From: Rhodobacteraceae bacterium M382
Lineage (GTDB): Bacteria > Pseudomonadota > Alphaproteobacteria > Rhodobacterales > Rhodobacteraceae
Direction: 5' to 3'
NCBI GenBank assembly: GCA_025141015.1
Contig: CP081100.1
Coordinates: forward strand, 1-64,000
Length of the DNA: 64,000 nucleotides
Shown: piece after piece, positions 20,974 through 29,156 of the stretch
Position numbering within the stretch: position 1 is the first letter of the stretch
How the letters are laid out: every line of letters begins with the position of its first letter
Notes under the pieces: generated by a model
Seen by the model: the letters and a program-made list of their open reading frames with translations, nothing else
What the model was told of the DNA's origin: nothing
The model's database searches: none
Program-made: the position numbers and the translations under genes

Positions 20974-22489
20974 CCCTGTTCTGCGGCTGGATGGGACTGC
21001 GTTGACCGTTGAGGATCTGCATCGGGCGTCGCATGGGGTCCCACGGATCGACCTGGACCCCGATGCGTTACGGGCGATGGCTGCCAGCCATGCGCTGGTA
21101 CAACAGGCGATCCGCGACAAGGTGGCCGTCTACGGTGTGACAACTGGGTTGGGTGCGCGATCGACTGAGGTTCTGGATACTGATGCATTGTCCGAATTTT
21201 CAGTTCAAACACTTCGGGGTCGGGCGCATGCCATTGGACCAGAAGAACAGCGCGAGGTCATTCGGGCCGGAATGATTGTGCGGCTCAATACGTTGCTATG
21301 TGGTCATAGCGGTGCTCGCCCCGAACTGGCGCAGCATCTGGCTGACTGCCTCGAGGCAGATTTGACTCCTGTATGTGGCCAGATTGGGTCTATCGGTGCC
21401 GCGGATCTGGTTTTGAATGCAACTGTTGGTTTGGCATTGATTGGCGAAGGCGAAATGCGTCAAGCAAATGGCGAGGTCAGTTCCAGCGCCGAACTCATGC
21501 GGGCTCATGGCATCGAGCCCTTTGTTCCTGCGCCGCGAGAAGGGCTGGCATTGGCCAATCATACCGGGTCGGTTGCGGGTGCGGCGGCGCTGGCTCTGTA
21601 TGAGGCACAAACAGCCTTTGAAGCGGCGCAAACTGCTGTTGCCTTGTCGATGGTGGGGTTTCGCGCCAATCTGGGCCCACTGAATCCAACCATTCTGGCA
21701 GTAAAGCCACATCCCGGTCAAATTTCGGTCGCAGCCGGTTTGAGCCACCGATTGGATGGAAGCGCATTGATGGACCCCGCACAGGCACGCCGATTGCAGG
21801 ATCCATTGTGCTTTCGAAATGTCGTGCAGATTCACGGTACGACCCAGACCGCGCTGACCCAGGCCATTGAATGCCTGAGGATTGAGATCAACAGCGCCAG
21901 CGACAATCCCGTGGCCCTGGTCGACAGCAGAAAAATCATATCGAGCGGAGCCTATTTCACGTCCGAAGTTACCAGCGTGATTGAGACCCTAAACCGTAGT
22001 ATTGTGCCGCTGGTCTTTGCTCAACTGGCCCGGATCAGCAAGCTGTTGAACCCTGTGTTCAGCGATCTACCCAGTTTTCTGGCCAAACCGAACAGCGCGT
22101 CAAATGGCTTTGCACCGATTATGAAACCAGCCGAGGCCCTTGCCAGCGAAATTGCGCATCAGGCTCAACCGGTGCCGATCTGGCCCAGTCTGAATGCCAA
22201 TGGTGTCGAAGATTGCATGACGGGGTCGCCAACCGCGGTCAAAGCTCTGCGGCAGATCATCGACAGGTTACGACGACTGACGGCAATTGAATTGATGGTG
22301 GCTGGCCAAGCTGTGGACCTGCACGGTGTCAACGGCGCATTGTCGCCGGCGTTGATAGATGTGTTGACCAATCTGCGTAAACTATCCGAGCCGTTGGGCG
22401 CGGATCGCCCTCTTGGACGGGATATCGAGACGATCGCGGAGGCGATAGGTGAGAATGGGTTTGCGGGTGGTGTGATGTCGCGCGGGTAG
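20966..22489 (+). CDS. HAL/PAL family protein lacking the MIO-forming Ala-Ser-Gly
   Basis: This 507-residue protein clearly belongs to the aromatic amino acid lyase family. It has YGVTTGLG at residues 56-63 (holding the usual catalytic Tyr), REGLALANHTGSVAG near 191, SASDNP at 310 and ALASEIAHQAQPV near the C-terminal third. In active lyases an Ala-Ser-Gly triplet (GSVGASGDLAPL) cyclises to the MIO electrophile. Here the site reads GSIGAADL at 141-148: no Ser-Gly, and one residue shorter. The second key Tyr (QDxYSxR) is Leu in QDPLCFR at 278-284. A normal ammonia-lyase or aminomutase reaction is therefore unlikely. It could be a MIO-independent lyase, an isomerase or a binding protein. It is coupled to the OCD-like gene upstream. 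Confidence 0.8.
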   Translation: MSDPVLRLDGTALTVEDLHRASHGVPRIDLDPDALRAMAASHALVQQAIRDKVAVYGVTTGLGARSTEVLDTDALSEFSVQTLRGRAHAIGPEEQREVIRAGMIVRLNTLLCGHSGARPELAQHLADCLEADLTPVCGQIGSIGAADLVLNATVGLALIGEGEMRQANGEVSSSAELMRAHGIEPFVPAPREGLALANHTGSVAGAAALALYEAQTAFEAAQTAVALSMVGFRANLGPLNPTILAVKPHPGQISVAAGLSHRLDGSALMDPAQARRLQDPLCFRNVVQIHGTTQTALTQAIECLRIEINSASDNPVALVDSRKIISSGAYFTSEVTSVIETLNRSIVPLVFAQLARISKLLNPVFSDLPSFLAKPNSASNGFAPIMKPAEALASEIAHQAQPVPIWPSLNANGVEDCMTGSPTAVKALRQIIDRLRRLTAIELMVAGQAVDLHGVNGALSPALIDVLTNLRKLSEPLGADRPLGRDIETIAEAIGENGFAGGVMSRG

Positions 22490-22574
22490 GGGGCTTTCAG
22501 ATCCTGACAGCACAGATCGCTCCATTTGATTTCGACAGGCAGGCCGACGGCGTCACATCAGGCGGACCTGCTTG

Positions 22575-22620
22575 TCTTGTGAAAACACAAGATTGTGTGC
22601 CGCATAAGAGGGCACACGAT
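22575..22620. terminator. Paired stem-loops between convergent genes
   Basis: There are two hairpins in the 232-bp gap between the convergent HAL-like and desaturase-like genes. One is TCTTGTG-AAAA-CACAAGA (22575-22592). The other is a 10-bp stem (22592-22601 with 22611-22620, one G-T pair) around a 9-base loop. Neither has a long T-tract; a bidirectional terminator is inferred. Confidence 0.45.
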
Positions 22621-22721
22621 CACGTCGTTGACGCCGCAGTCGGCACGACCCTTCGACCATTGATGTAGGGTTTCAGAAATCGCACCCCCTGTGAGCCGGC
22701 AGTCAATTCCGAGTAGAGGTG

Positions 22722-23759
22722 TTATTGACCTTTGGCGTGCATCTCACGTTTGCGGGCCCGGGTAATGCGCGTCGCCTCTTCGGAACCGTCATGGTATGTG
22801 CCGAACCACTTGTCCCACGGCATTTCGGCATTGCCATAGTTGCATTCATAATACCGGTGGTGCAGCTGATGGAAAAAGGCTCCGATCAACAAGGCCTGGC
22901 GGTTTCTGGCCCATATAGCTTCGTATCCCGAATGTGATGACGCCGCGCCCAACATCAGCCAATAGCCTAGGAATACCATGTGTACAGGATGGCTGGGCAG
23001 TACGAGCACGATCAGGATTGCGCTGAGATACCCAATGGCCTCGACCGGGTGCATCGACATTCCTGACCAAGGGCCGGTATTGACGTTCCGATGGTGTACC
23101 GCATGAACGTATTTGTAGACAGCGGGTTGGTGCAGGGCCAGATGCACAACATAGAAGTGAAAGCTTTGCCAGATCGCAAGAAGCGGGAATAGCGCCAGGA
23201 ACCAGATCGGATGAGCGGTAAAGGAGAGCGTTGCGATGAAATCGTTGGCATAGCTCCACCGTAGGGCGGTTTCGAAGCCGGACAGGCACGTCGCGCCAAA
23301 GACCATAGAGTAATAAATGTTGTCCCAGGTCTGATAGCCGAATTTATACAGCGCGTTCTTGCGCTTCATATAGGGGCGAGGGTCATATTTCAGCAACTTG
23401 CCCTGCCCGTCGATCCCGTAGAACCAAAGGTGAAGGCCTCCCGCCACAACCAGCAGCAAGACCCAGTTGCGCACAAAAACCCACGCCACCCAATCAAAGG
23501 CAAAAACCATTTGCTCTGGGCCAACCGGTTGCAGCCAGTAGGCAACAACAAAGGCCAGTGCTACATAGATCGAACGATCCGATACCTGCAAATAGTTCTG
23601 CCAGACCCATTTTGCCAGCGTTCCGAATTTCGGAGGCCAGTTCCAATAGGGGGCGAAACTGACCGGCAAATTTGGGTGCCAATGCCATTCGCGGCTCATA
23701 GGGGCGGAGGTGGATCGGGTCTCGGTCTTGTCCGTGGATGGGGTGTCGATGCTCGTCAT
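22722..23759 (-). CDS. Sterol desaturase / fatty acid hydroxylase family di-iron protein
   Basis: This 345-residue integral membrane protein has several hydrophobic segments and the histidine clusters that hold a di-iron centre in this superfamily: HFYVVHLALH, HAVHHRNVNTGPWSGMSMHP, and HQLHHRYYECNYGNAEMPWDKWFGTYHDG near the C terminus. Members insert oxygen or a double bond into lipids or small hydrophobic molecules. The His pattern is intact, so it should be active; the substrate is unknown. It is first in a minus-strand set with the PanB-like and dehydrogenase genes, although a 96-bp gap and convergence with the HAL-like gene leave the operon structure open. A good ribosome-binding site (GGAAAGGACAGG) precedes the ATG. 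Confidence 0.85.
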   Translation of the reverse strand: MTSIDTPSTDKTETRSTSAPMSREWHWHPNLPVSFAPYWNWPPKFGTLAKWVWQNYLQVSDRSIYVALAFVVAYWLQPVGPEQMVFAFDWVAWVFVRNWVLLLVVAGGLHLWFYGIDGQGKLLKYDPRPYMKRKNALYKFGYQTWDNIYYSMVFGATCLSGFETALRWSYANDFIATLSFTAHPIWFLALFPLLAIWQSFHFYVVHLALHQPAVYKYVHAVHHRNVNTGPWSGMSMHPVEAIGYLSAILIVLVLPSHPVHMVFLGYWLMLGAASSHSGYEAIWARNRQALLIGAFFHQLHHRYYECNYGNAEMPWDKWFGTYHDGSEEATRITRARKREMHAKGQ

Positions 23760-23855
23760 GTCCTGTCCTTTCCTGAAATGGTTGTGGGTTTCAGGTTGGC
23801 GGGGGAGGGGGCTCGTATGGGTATTTTTGGGATGCTTTGGCGGTCATGGCGGAGC

Positions 23856-24692
23856 CTACTGGTGAAACGGGCGACGTTTGTCCAACGCTTCGCGCAGTTT
23901 TTCATGTTCGCCCGGTTTCATTGCGACACTGGTGGTGCAGTCCGGGTAGCTGCCGTTCAGAACGGCAGCGCGATAGGCGGTCAGGCCTTTCATCCGCTCG
24001 ACTTCCATTGCTGCGCGGGCCGAGGCCATATCAGCAAATGCTCTGGCGTGACGGGGCGGGTTTGGAGTGTCGCCACAGGCATCGTCCTGGAACAGGAAAA
24101 TCACATCCGCGGCCCCGCCGGACCCGATCGAGTGGGTAATCAGTCTGGTGCGTGGACTGATCTCGGCAATGGCTTCGTCTGCGACGCATTCCAATTCAAC
24201 CGCATAGGCACCTGCATCCTCCAGTCGGCGTAGATCTTCGGCCAGGCTCATCGCTTCATCGGCGGTGCGCCCATACGCGCGTAACCCCCCGATCCTGGTC
24301 GATAAGCGGGGCACCAGACCCAGATGCCCCTGAACGGCCAGCCCTTCGTCGGCCAACAGTTCTACGGCCTTCAAACTCCGCATGGTGTAAACCGCGTCGG
24401 CTCCGGCCGTAGCGGCGCGGATACCAGCTCGCAGTATATCCTGTTGTGTTTCATAGTCGGAGGCCATCAAAGCCGCAGTGGTAAATGTGGTGGGTGCACC
24501 TGCACGCACCTCGGCCAGGTCGTGGTCGACGATCGATAGGTGGTCGATCGCCGCCGCTTCGGCCGCTGCTGCCTCGGTTCGGTTGACGGCAGTTGTCTGC
24601 ACGAATTTGCGCAGCCCCTTTCCGGCCACAATGTCCGCTACCGTCAGGTTGCGCGCGGCGGGAACCCCTCCAAAGGTGTAGATCCGTTTCAT
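23856..24692 (-). CDS. Ketopantoate hydroxymethyltransferase (PanB)-like protein
   Basis: This 278-residue TIM-barrel protein resembles PanB: VQGHLGLVPRLSTRIGG, LRAYGRTADEAMSLAEDL and AGAYAVELECVADEAIAEI follow the PanB order, including the catalytic-region Glu (LECV). Residues that bind magnesium and ketopantoate in true PanB are missing: VGDS is replaced by VDHD, ADLPF by TAALM, and the VKIE motif (Lys and Glu) by VYTMRS. It is therefore probably not a pantothenate biosynthesis enzyme but a paralogue with another C-C bond reaction or substrate, related to the PEP-mutase/PanB superfamily. It is followed in the operon order by the desaturase-type gene and preceded, 18 bp upstream, by the dehydrogenase gene. 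Confidence 0.7.
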   Translation of the reverse strand: MKRIYTFGGVPAARNLTVADIVAGKGLRKFVQTTAVNRTEAAAAEAAAIDHLSIVDHDLAEVRAGAPTTFTTAALMASDYETQQDILRAGIRAATAGADAVYTMRSLKAVELLADEGLAVQGHLGLVPRLSTRIGGLRAYGRTADEAMSLAEDLRRLEDAGAYAVELECVADEAIAEISPRTRLITHSIGSGGAADVIFLFQDDACGDTPNPPRHARAFADMASARAAMEVERMKGLTAYRAAVLNGSYPDCTTSVAMKPGEHEKLREALDKRRPFHQ

Positions 24693-24710
24693 GGCTGCTA
24701 CCCTTCGGTC

Positions 24711-25676
24711 TTATTCAGCGGCTTTCAGGGGACGGCCCTGCGGGATGACTTCGTATCCGGGTTCCTCCGGTTCATCGTCCAGCATTTCCGGCGGAAAACC
24801 CGGCGCGCGGATGTCCAGTCCAGTGGCCTCTTCCAGGCGTTTGATGATGTTGGGCGAATAACAGCGTTCGCCAAAACGGTTGATGCCGTCATCAAAGATA
24901 TCGACCAGCTTGGGTGAGATTTCCAACGGTACATTGTGACGGTCGGCAACCTGCTGGAACAGGCCAGCGTCCTTCTTTACCAAATCCATGGTGAATGAAA
25001 TGTCCCGAGATCCATTCAGGATCACCTGGCTTTCGGTTTCATGCACAAACGACGTGCCCGAGCTGATCTTCATCGCCTCATAGGTGGTGTTCAGATCCAT
25101 GCCAGCCGCCTTGGCCGTCACCAGTGCCTCGCAGCAGGTCACCAGGTTGGCAGTGGCCAGATAATTGGTGACTACCTTCAGTACCGAAGCCGACCCGAGG
25201 TCGCCGGTATGAAGGATCCGGCGGCCCATTGTTTTCAGAAAGGGGGCGATTTGTTCAAATGTGGCCCGGTGGCACCCGGCAAAAATCGAAATATTTCCAG
25301 TGGCTGCCCGGTGGCACCCGCCTGAAACCGGGCAATCTACTGCCGCGCCGCCGCGGTCCATGACCATCGCGCCAAGACGTTTGACTTCTTCTTCGTCGGT
25401 GGTGGACATCTCCATCCAGATCTTGCCAGCCGTTACTTCGGGCAGCATCTGCTGCATGACCGCATCGGATGCAGTGGGCGATGGCAGGCAGGTGATAACC
25501 GCGTCGCAATCGCGCATCAGCTGCGCCGGGCCATCGGCCTGTTTTGCCCCGCGGCTGACAAAATCGGTGACCAGTTCGGGGTTGAGGTCATGAACGGTTA
25601 GGTCGATGCCATTGCGAAGCAGCGAACCCGAAAGCTTGCCTCCGACATTACCCAGACCGATAAATCCAACTTTCAT
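24711..25676 (-). CDS. NAD(P)-dependent 3-hydroxyisobutyrate dehydrogenase family protein
   Basis: This 321-residue beta-hydroxyacid dehydrogenase has an N-terminal Rossmann motif (VGFIGLGNVGGKLSGSLL), the substrate motif DCPVSGGCHRAATG at about 115 and the catalytic-lysine region KVVTNYLATANLV near 170. All hallmark motifs are present, so it should oxidise a beta-hydroxy acid or reduce a semialdehyde. The C terminus carries an extra proline/glutamate-rich tail of about 30 residues. It is the first gene of the minus-strand set and divergent from the LysR gene at 25811, its likely regulator. The natural substrate is unknown. Confidence 0.83.
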   Translation of the reverse strand: MKVGFIGLGNVGGKLSGSLLRNGIDLTVHDLNPELVTDFVSRGAKQADGPAQLMRDCDAVITCLPSPTASDAVMQQMLPEVTAGKIWMEMSTTDEEEVKRLGAMVMDRGGAAVDCPVSGGCHRAATGNISIFAGCHRATFEQIAPFLKTMGRRILHTGDLGSASVLKVVTNYLATANLVTCCEALVTAKAAGMDLNTTYEAMKISSGTSFVHETESQVILNGSRDISFTMDLVKKDAGLFQQVADRHNVPLEISPKLVDIFDDGINRFGERCYSPNIIKRLEEATGLDIRAPGFPPEMLDDEPEEPGYEVIPQGRPLKAAE

Positions 25677-25745
25677 ACGCCCGTTCCTTGTTCAACTTTG
25701 GCCAGACCAGCCAAAGAAGTCTCTGACTGGTCTGTTGATTTACGA

Positions 25746-25757
25746 AGATTGCAATCT
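25746..25757. promoter_or_regulatory. Palindrome in the divergent dehydrogenase/lysR promoter region
   Basis: A perfect 12-bp palindrome AGATTGCAATCT lies between the divergent starts at 25676 and 25811. LysR regulators often bind A/T-flanked dyads in such positions, so it is a candidate operator for the adjacent regulator. Confidence 0.4.
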
Positions 25758-25810
25758 GAAAGTAAAACGAATAAAAAGAGCAAAAATCACCAAAAATAAT
25801 TGGTTATAAT

Positions 25811-26686
25811 ATGCCCAAGTTCCCCAATCTGATCTGGCTGCGGTCCTTTGAATGCGCTGCACGGCATATGAATTTCACTGCCGCGGCTGCCGAACTGGGC
25901 ATCACTCAAACAGCCCTGAGCCTGCATGTACGGTCGTTGGAAGCAGAGCTGGGGTGCCAGCTGTTTACCCGCGCTGCGCGCCACCTGACCCTGACCGAGG
26001 TTGGACAGGCTTATGCTTTTTCGCTGCGTCGTTCTTTGGGGGACATCGCGCTTTCGACGACGAGCCTGTTTGGGAGCTCCAACGCACAAGTTTTGACAGT
26101 CCGAGCTCCGATTTCCACAGCAGCTTTTTGTCTTGCCCATAGGTTGCCGGACTTCATGAATTCTCATCCTGGCGTCTCTATTCGAATGGTTTCGAACATT
26201 TGGGCCGAATCCGCCGGGCGTGAGAATGTGGATGTCGAGCTGCGTTTGGGGATCGGAGGATGGGATGACGTCCCGGCGCGGAAAATTTCTAAGGAACGGA
26301 TTGTTCCGATCTCCAGCCGGACCACTGGCTCCAAAACCCTGTCCGTCCAGACATTGCAGCAGGGATCTTTGGTTGCGATCCTGGGATTCGAGGATATGTG
26401 GCATCGATATCTGACGGCTTTTGGTCTGCAACCGACGGATGACACGCCGCCCTATGCCGTGGATACAACGGTGGCTGCCGTCGACATCGTCGCTGCAGGT
26501 GGTGGACATGCCCTGGTGCTGGAACGGTTTGCGGCCTCGGCCATTGCGGCTGGTCGATCAATCTCTATCGTTGGGGATCCGGTCCCAATTGAGCAGAGCC
26601 ATTTTATTCTCGGTGGTTCCATGCCGGACGCAAGTGGCCCAGCGAAACAACTGTTTGAAGCGTGGTTGGAAGCGGAGTTTGCATAG
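25811..26686 (+). CDS. LysR family transcriptional regulator (GcvA-like)
   Basis: This 291-residue LysR regulator has the DNA-binding region at residues 8-55 (LRSFECAARHMNFTAAAAELGITQTALSLHVRSLE as separate helices) and a GcvA-type effector domain. It is divergent from the 3-hydroxyisobutyrate-dehydrogenase-like gene and probably controls the minus-strand dehydrogenase, PanB-like and desaturase-like genes. Together with the LysR gene at 18943 it brackets the whole 8-kb metabolic module. The effector is unknown. Confidence 0.85.
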   Translation: MPKFPNLIWLRSFECAARHMNFTAAAAELGITQTALSLHVRSLEAELGCQLFTRAARHLTLTEVGQAYAFSLRRSLGDIALSTTSLFGSSNAQVLTVRAPISTAAFCLAHRLPDFMNSHPGVSIRMVSNIWAESAGRENVDVELRLGIGGWDDVPARKISKERIVPISSRTTGSKTLSVQTLQQGSLVAILGFEDMWHRYLTAFGLQPTDDTPPYAVDTTVAAVDIVAAGGGHALVLERFAASAIAAGRSISIVGDPVPIEQSHFILGGSMPDASGPAKQLFEAWLEAEFA

Positions 26687-26753
26687 GCCAATGTCCCTTG
26701 TCGCCTTTTGTGCAATTCGCGCTATTGTGGAATGGAATTGTTGCTGAACATTC

Positions 26754-27086
26754 ATGGAGCATTCTGAAGTGACCGAGCGATTGAAATTTACAGATTCTCG
26801 ATGGATGGCGCGCCGGCTAAAGGCCGCCAGGGCCTTGTTGGGTGCAACCCGCGAAGAACTTGCCTTGGGTGCAGGTCTGGCAACGAAAATCATTGAAGAA
26901 GCCGAAACCGAAGTATCGTTTCCAACAGCGCCGGAATGGTCAAGAATACTCAATCACTTGAATGAAAACGGTGTCCGGGCAACGGAATATGGTGTTGAAT
27001 TTGATCCTGCCATAGTTGAACGCCCGGAACGTGCCGCTCTTATCTGGTCACCCAAAGTCATCAAGGATCCGTTGTTTCCGGGGTGA
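26754..27086 (+). CDS. Small XRE-type helix-turn-helix protein
   Basis: This protein of up to 110 residues has one XRE-like helix-turn-helix at about residues 22-52 (LKAARALLGATREELALGAGL). The remainder has no known domain. The start could be the ATG at 26754 or a GTG at 26769, which has GGAG at a good distance. It ends 32 bp from the convergent galE. It is probably a small DNA-binding regulator; the target is unknown. Confidence 0.6.
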   Translation: MEHSEVTERLKFTDSRWMARRLKAARALLGATREELALGAGLATKIIEEAETEVSFPTAPEWSRILNHLNENGVRATEYGVEFDPAIVERPERAALIWSPKVIKDPLFPG

Positions 27087-27117
27087 TATGTTCAGCTCCG
27101 GGACGACCGCGAACCAA

Positions 27118-28128
27118 TCAGGCCTGATACCCTTCCGGGTTGCGGCTTTGCCAGTTCCAATGGTCGCGGCACATGGTGTCGATGTCACGCCACGCGCGCC
27201 ATCCGAGCAACTCCAACGCTTTTGACGCGTCTGCAAAGCAGCTGGCCGCATCGCCTGCGCGACGGTTTTGATGTTCTACGGGAATGTCGCGACCCGAGGC
27301 GCGGGCAAAGGCATCGACCATCTCCAGAACTGTTGAACAATTGCCTGTGCCAAGATTGACTTCGAACAGCGTCGGGGCCTCCAGCACCTTGAGCGCAGCA
27401 ATGTGACCCTCTGCCAGATCGACCACATGCAAGTAATCCCTTTCGCCCGTGCCATCGAGCGTTGGGTAATCGTCTCCAAAAACTTTCAGAGATGAACGCA
27501 GACCACTGGCAACTTGGGCGATATAGGGCATCAGATTGGTTGGGACACCCTTGGGGTCTTCACCGATTTCGCCGCTACTGTGGGCACCGACCGGATTGAA
27601 ATACCGCAGGATTCCAATGGACCACGACGGATCTGATGCATAGAGGTCCCGTAGAACGTCTTCGATCATCAGTTTGGTCCGCCCATAGGGGTTCAGGGCG
27701 CGCAGCGGGTGGTTTTCGGTGATCGGCAGCCACCGGGGATCGCCATAGACTGTCGCCGACGAGCTAAAGACCAACCTGCGAACATTGCAGTCTTCCATAG
27801 CATCCAATAGCGAGATCGTCCCAAATACGTTGTTGTTGTAGAAAGACAGCGGGTTCGAGACGGAGTCTCCCACCGCCTTGAGGCCCGCGAAGTGAATGAC
27901 GCCGCCGCACCGGTGCTCTTGCAATGTCTTGCGTATCAGATTCCTGTCCTGGATATCGCCCCGAACAATATCCAACGTCCGTCCAGCCAGGCGTTGAACC
28001 CGGCGCAGCGCTTCGACATGACCGTTTGAAAAATTGTCGTAGACCACAACCTCATATCCTTGCTCCAGCACGGCGAGACAGGTATGCGCGCCGATGTATC
28101 CGGCACCGCCTGTTACAAGGATCTTCAT
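27118..28128 (-). CDS. galE: UDP-glucose 4-epimerase
   Basis: This 336-residue extended short-chain dehydrogenase has the NAD motif TGGAGYIGAH at the N terminus, the SSSATVYG segment and the catalytic Tyr-Lys pair in NPYGRTKLMIED. The C terminus has the usual sugar-nucleotide contacts (RDYLHVVDLAEGH; NLGTGNCSTVLEMV). It interconverts UDP-glucose and UDP-galactose in the cytoplasm. Its start overlaps the stop of the HlyD-type gene (ATGA), so it is the last gene of a four-gene operon and probably supplies sugar donors for the GT2 synthase. Confidence 0.93.
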   Translation of the reverse strand: MKILVTGGAGYIGAHTCLAVLEQGYEVVVYDNFSNGHVEALRRVQRLAGRTLDIVRGDIQDRNLIRKTLQEHRCGGVIHFAGLKAVGDSVSNPLSFYNNNVFGTISLLDAMEDCNVRRLVFSSSATVYGDPRWLPITENHPLRALNPYGRTKLMIEDVLRDLYASDPSWSIGILRYFNPVGAHSSGEIGEDPKGVPTNLMPYIAQVASGLRSSLKVFGDDYPTLDGTGERDYLHVVDLAEGHIAALKVLEAPTLFEVNLGTGNCSTVLEMVDAFARASGRDIPVEHQNRRAGDAASCFADASKALELLGWRAWRDIDTMCRDHWNWQSRNPEGYQA

Positions 28129-29156
28129 TTGAATCTCACCTTTACTGGCAGGCCTTCGACCCAGGTGTCCGGTTCCTGGTCCAGCGCAACGACGACTTTG
28201 ATCGCGCGTTTGGACCCTTCAAATGGCCCGGCCAATGCCGCAGGAATGGTTTCGGCGATTTGTGGAGGTTCCTTGACCACCCCGTGATATCGGGTGCGAT
28301 CCGGGAATATGACGACCACGGCATTGCCGACATTGGCGCTGCTGATGCTTTCCGGCTGGAGGAACACATTGACCACCGGAGCGTCATAATTTGACAGCTC
28401 GACCAGCGGTGCGCCTTCGGTGACATATTCGCCTTCTTTGACAAAGACGCGATTGATCACACCGTCCCTGTTGGCGCGGGTATCCAACTGCTGTTGCTGA
28501 ACTTCGGCGACAGCGATTTCCAGTTCAATAGCGCGGATTTCATCGGCCAGATCATGGGTGTAACGCAGGCTTTCCAGCCGCTCGAGGTCGACAATATGTT
28601 GGCGTTCATCATGCGACAGCGCCCGGCGCATTTCGTTAAGTTGCATTTGGTCAGCCAGTTTGAACAGTCCCTTTTCGGCCAGTTGCTGGTAACGGGCGGC
28701 AATCCTATCCTGCTTGCGGCGGGATTCCTCCAGCCGTCGAGTATAGACGCCCAATGTCTCCTTTAGGTTGGCAATCATTTGATCCTGATAGATTTTCAAT
28801 TCTTCCAGGTTGCCGCTCCAGTGTTTTATCTTGCGATCTATTTCTGGTGACGACAACTCAAGAAGCAGTTGCCCGGACGAAACACTGTCCCCAAGCGCAA
28901 CAGGGACCGAAGTAACGAAGCCGGGGTCGGATGCGCTGAGATGAATGGGTTCTGTGGTCAATATACCATCGGCGCGAACCAGGATTTCTTCTTGCAACAC
29001 CAACCAGCCCCAAATCAGGATCGGGCTGATTACCAGCAGGACCATGAAACGCCAACGCCACCGAAACCCGGCGCGCTTGGGTGCAGCGTAGTTGACTTGA
29101 AATCCTTCGTGGTTGGTAGGGTCTGTTTTCTTGACACCGTCGAACCGCACTTCCAT
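28125..29156 (-). CDS. HlyD-type membrane protein partner of the GT2 synthase
   Basis: This protein of about 343 residues has one N-terminal membrane segment (FMVLLVISPILIWGWLVLQ), a lipoyl-like half (DPGFVTSVPVALGDSVSSGQ), a coiled-coil region of about 110 residues and a second half (VFVKEGEYVTEGAPLVELS) with a C-terminal barrel. Adaptors of this kind sit beside GT2 polysaccharide synthases such as Alg8/Alg44 and BgsA/BgsB and help move the glycan through the periplasm. The ATG at 29156 shares one base with the GT2 stop codon, which fixes the start. No ABC or RND transporter is nearby, which favours a role in polysaccharide secretion. Confidence 0.78.
   Translation of the reverse strand: MEVRFDGVKKTDPTNHEGFQVNYAAPKRAGFRWRWRFMVLLVISPILIWGWLVLQEEILVRADGILTTEPIHLSASDPGFVTSVPVALGDSVSSGQLLLELSSPEIDRKIKHWSGNLEELKIYQDQMIANLKETLGVYTRRLEESRRKQDRIAARYQQLAEKGLFKLADQMQLNEMRRALSHDERQHIVDLERLESLRYTHDLADEIRAIELEIAVAEVQQQQLDTRANRDGVINRVFVKEGEYVTEGAPLVELSNYDAPVVNVFLQPESISSANVGNAVVVIFPDRTRYHGVVKEPPQIAETIPAALAGPFEGSKRAIKVVVALDQEPDTWVEGLPVKVRFK

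Noticed and set aside
20966-22489. Histidine ammonia-lyase (hutH) of histidine degradation
   Set aside because: The MIO triplet is missing and no hutU, hutI or hutG lies nearby.
23856-24692. Pantothenate biosynthesis panB
   Set aside because: Key metal and substrate residues are replaced and panC is absent from the neighbourhood.
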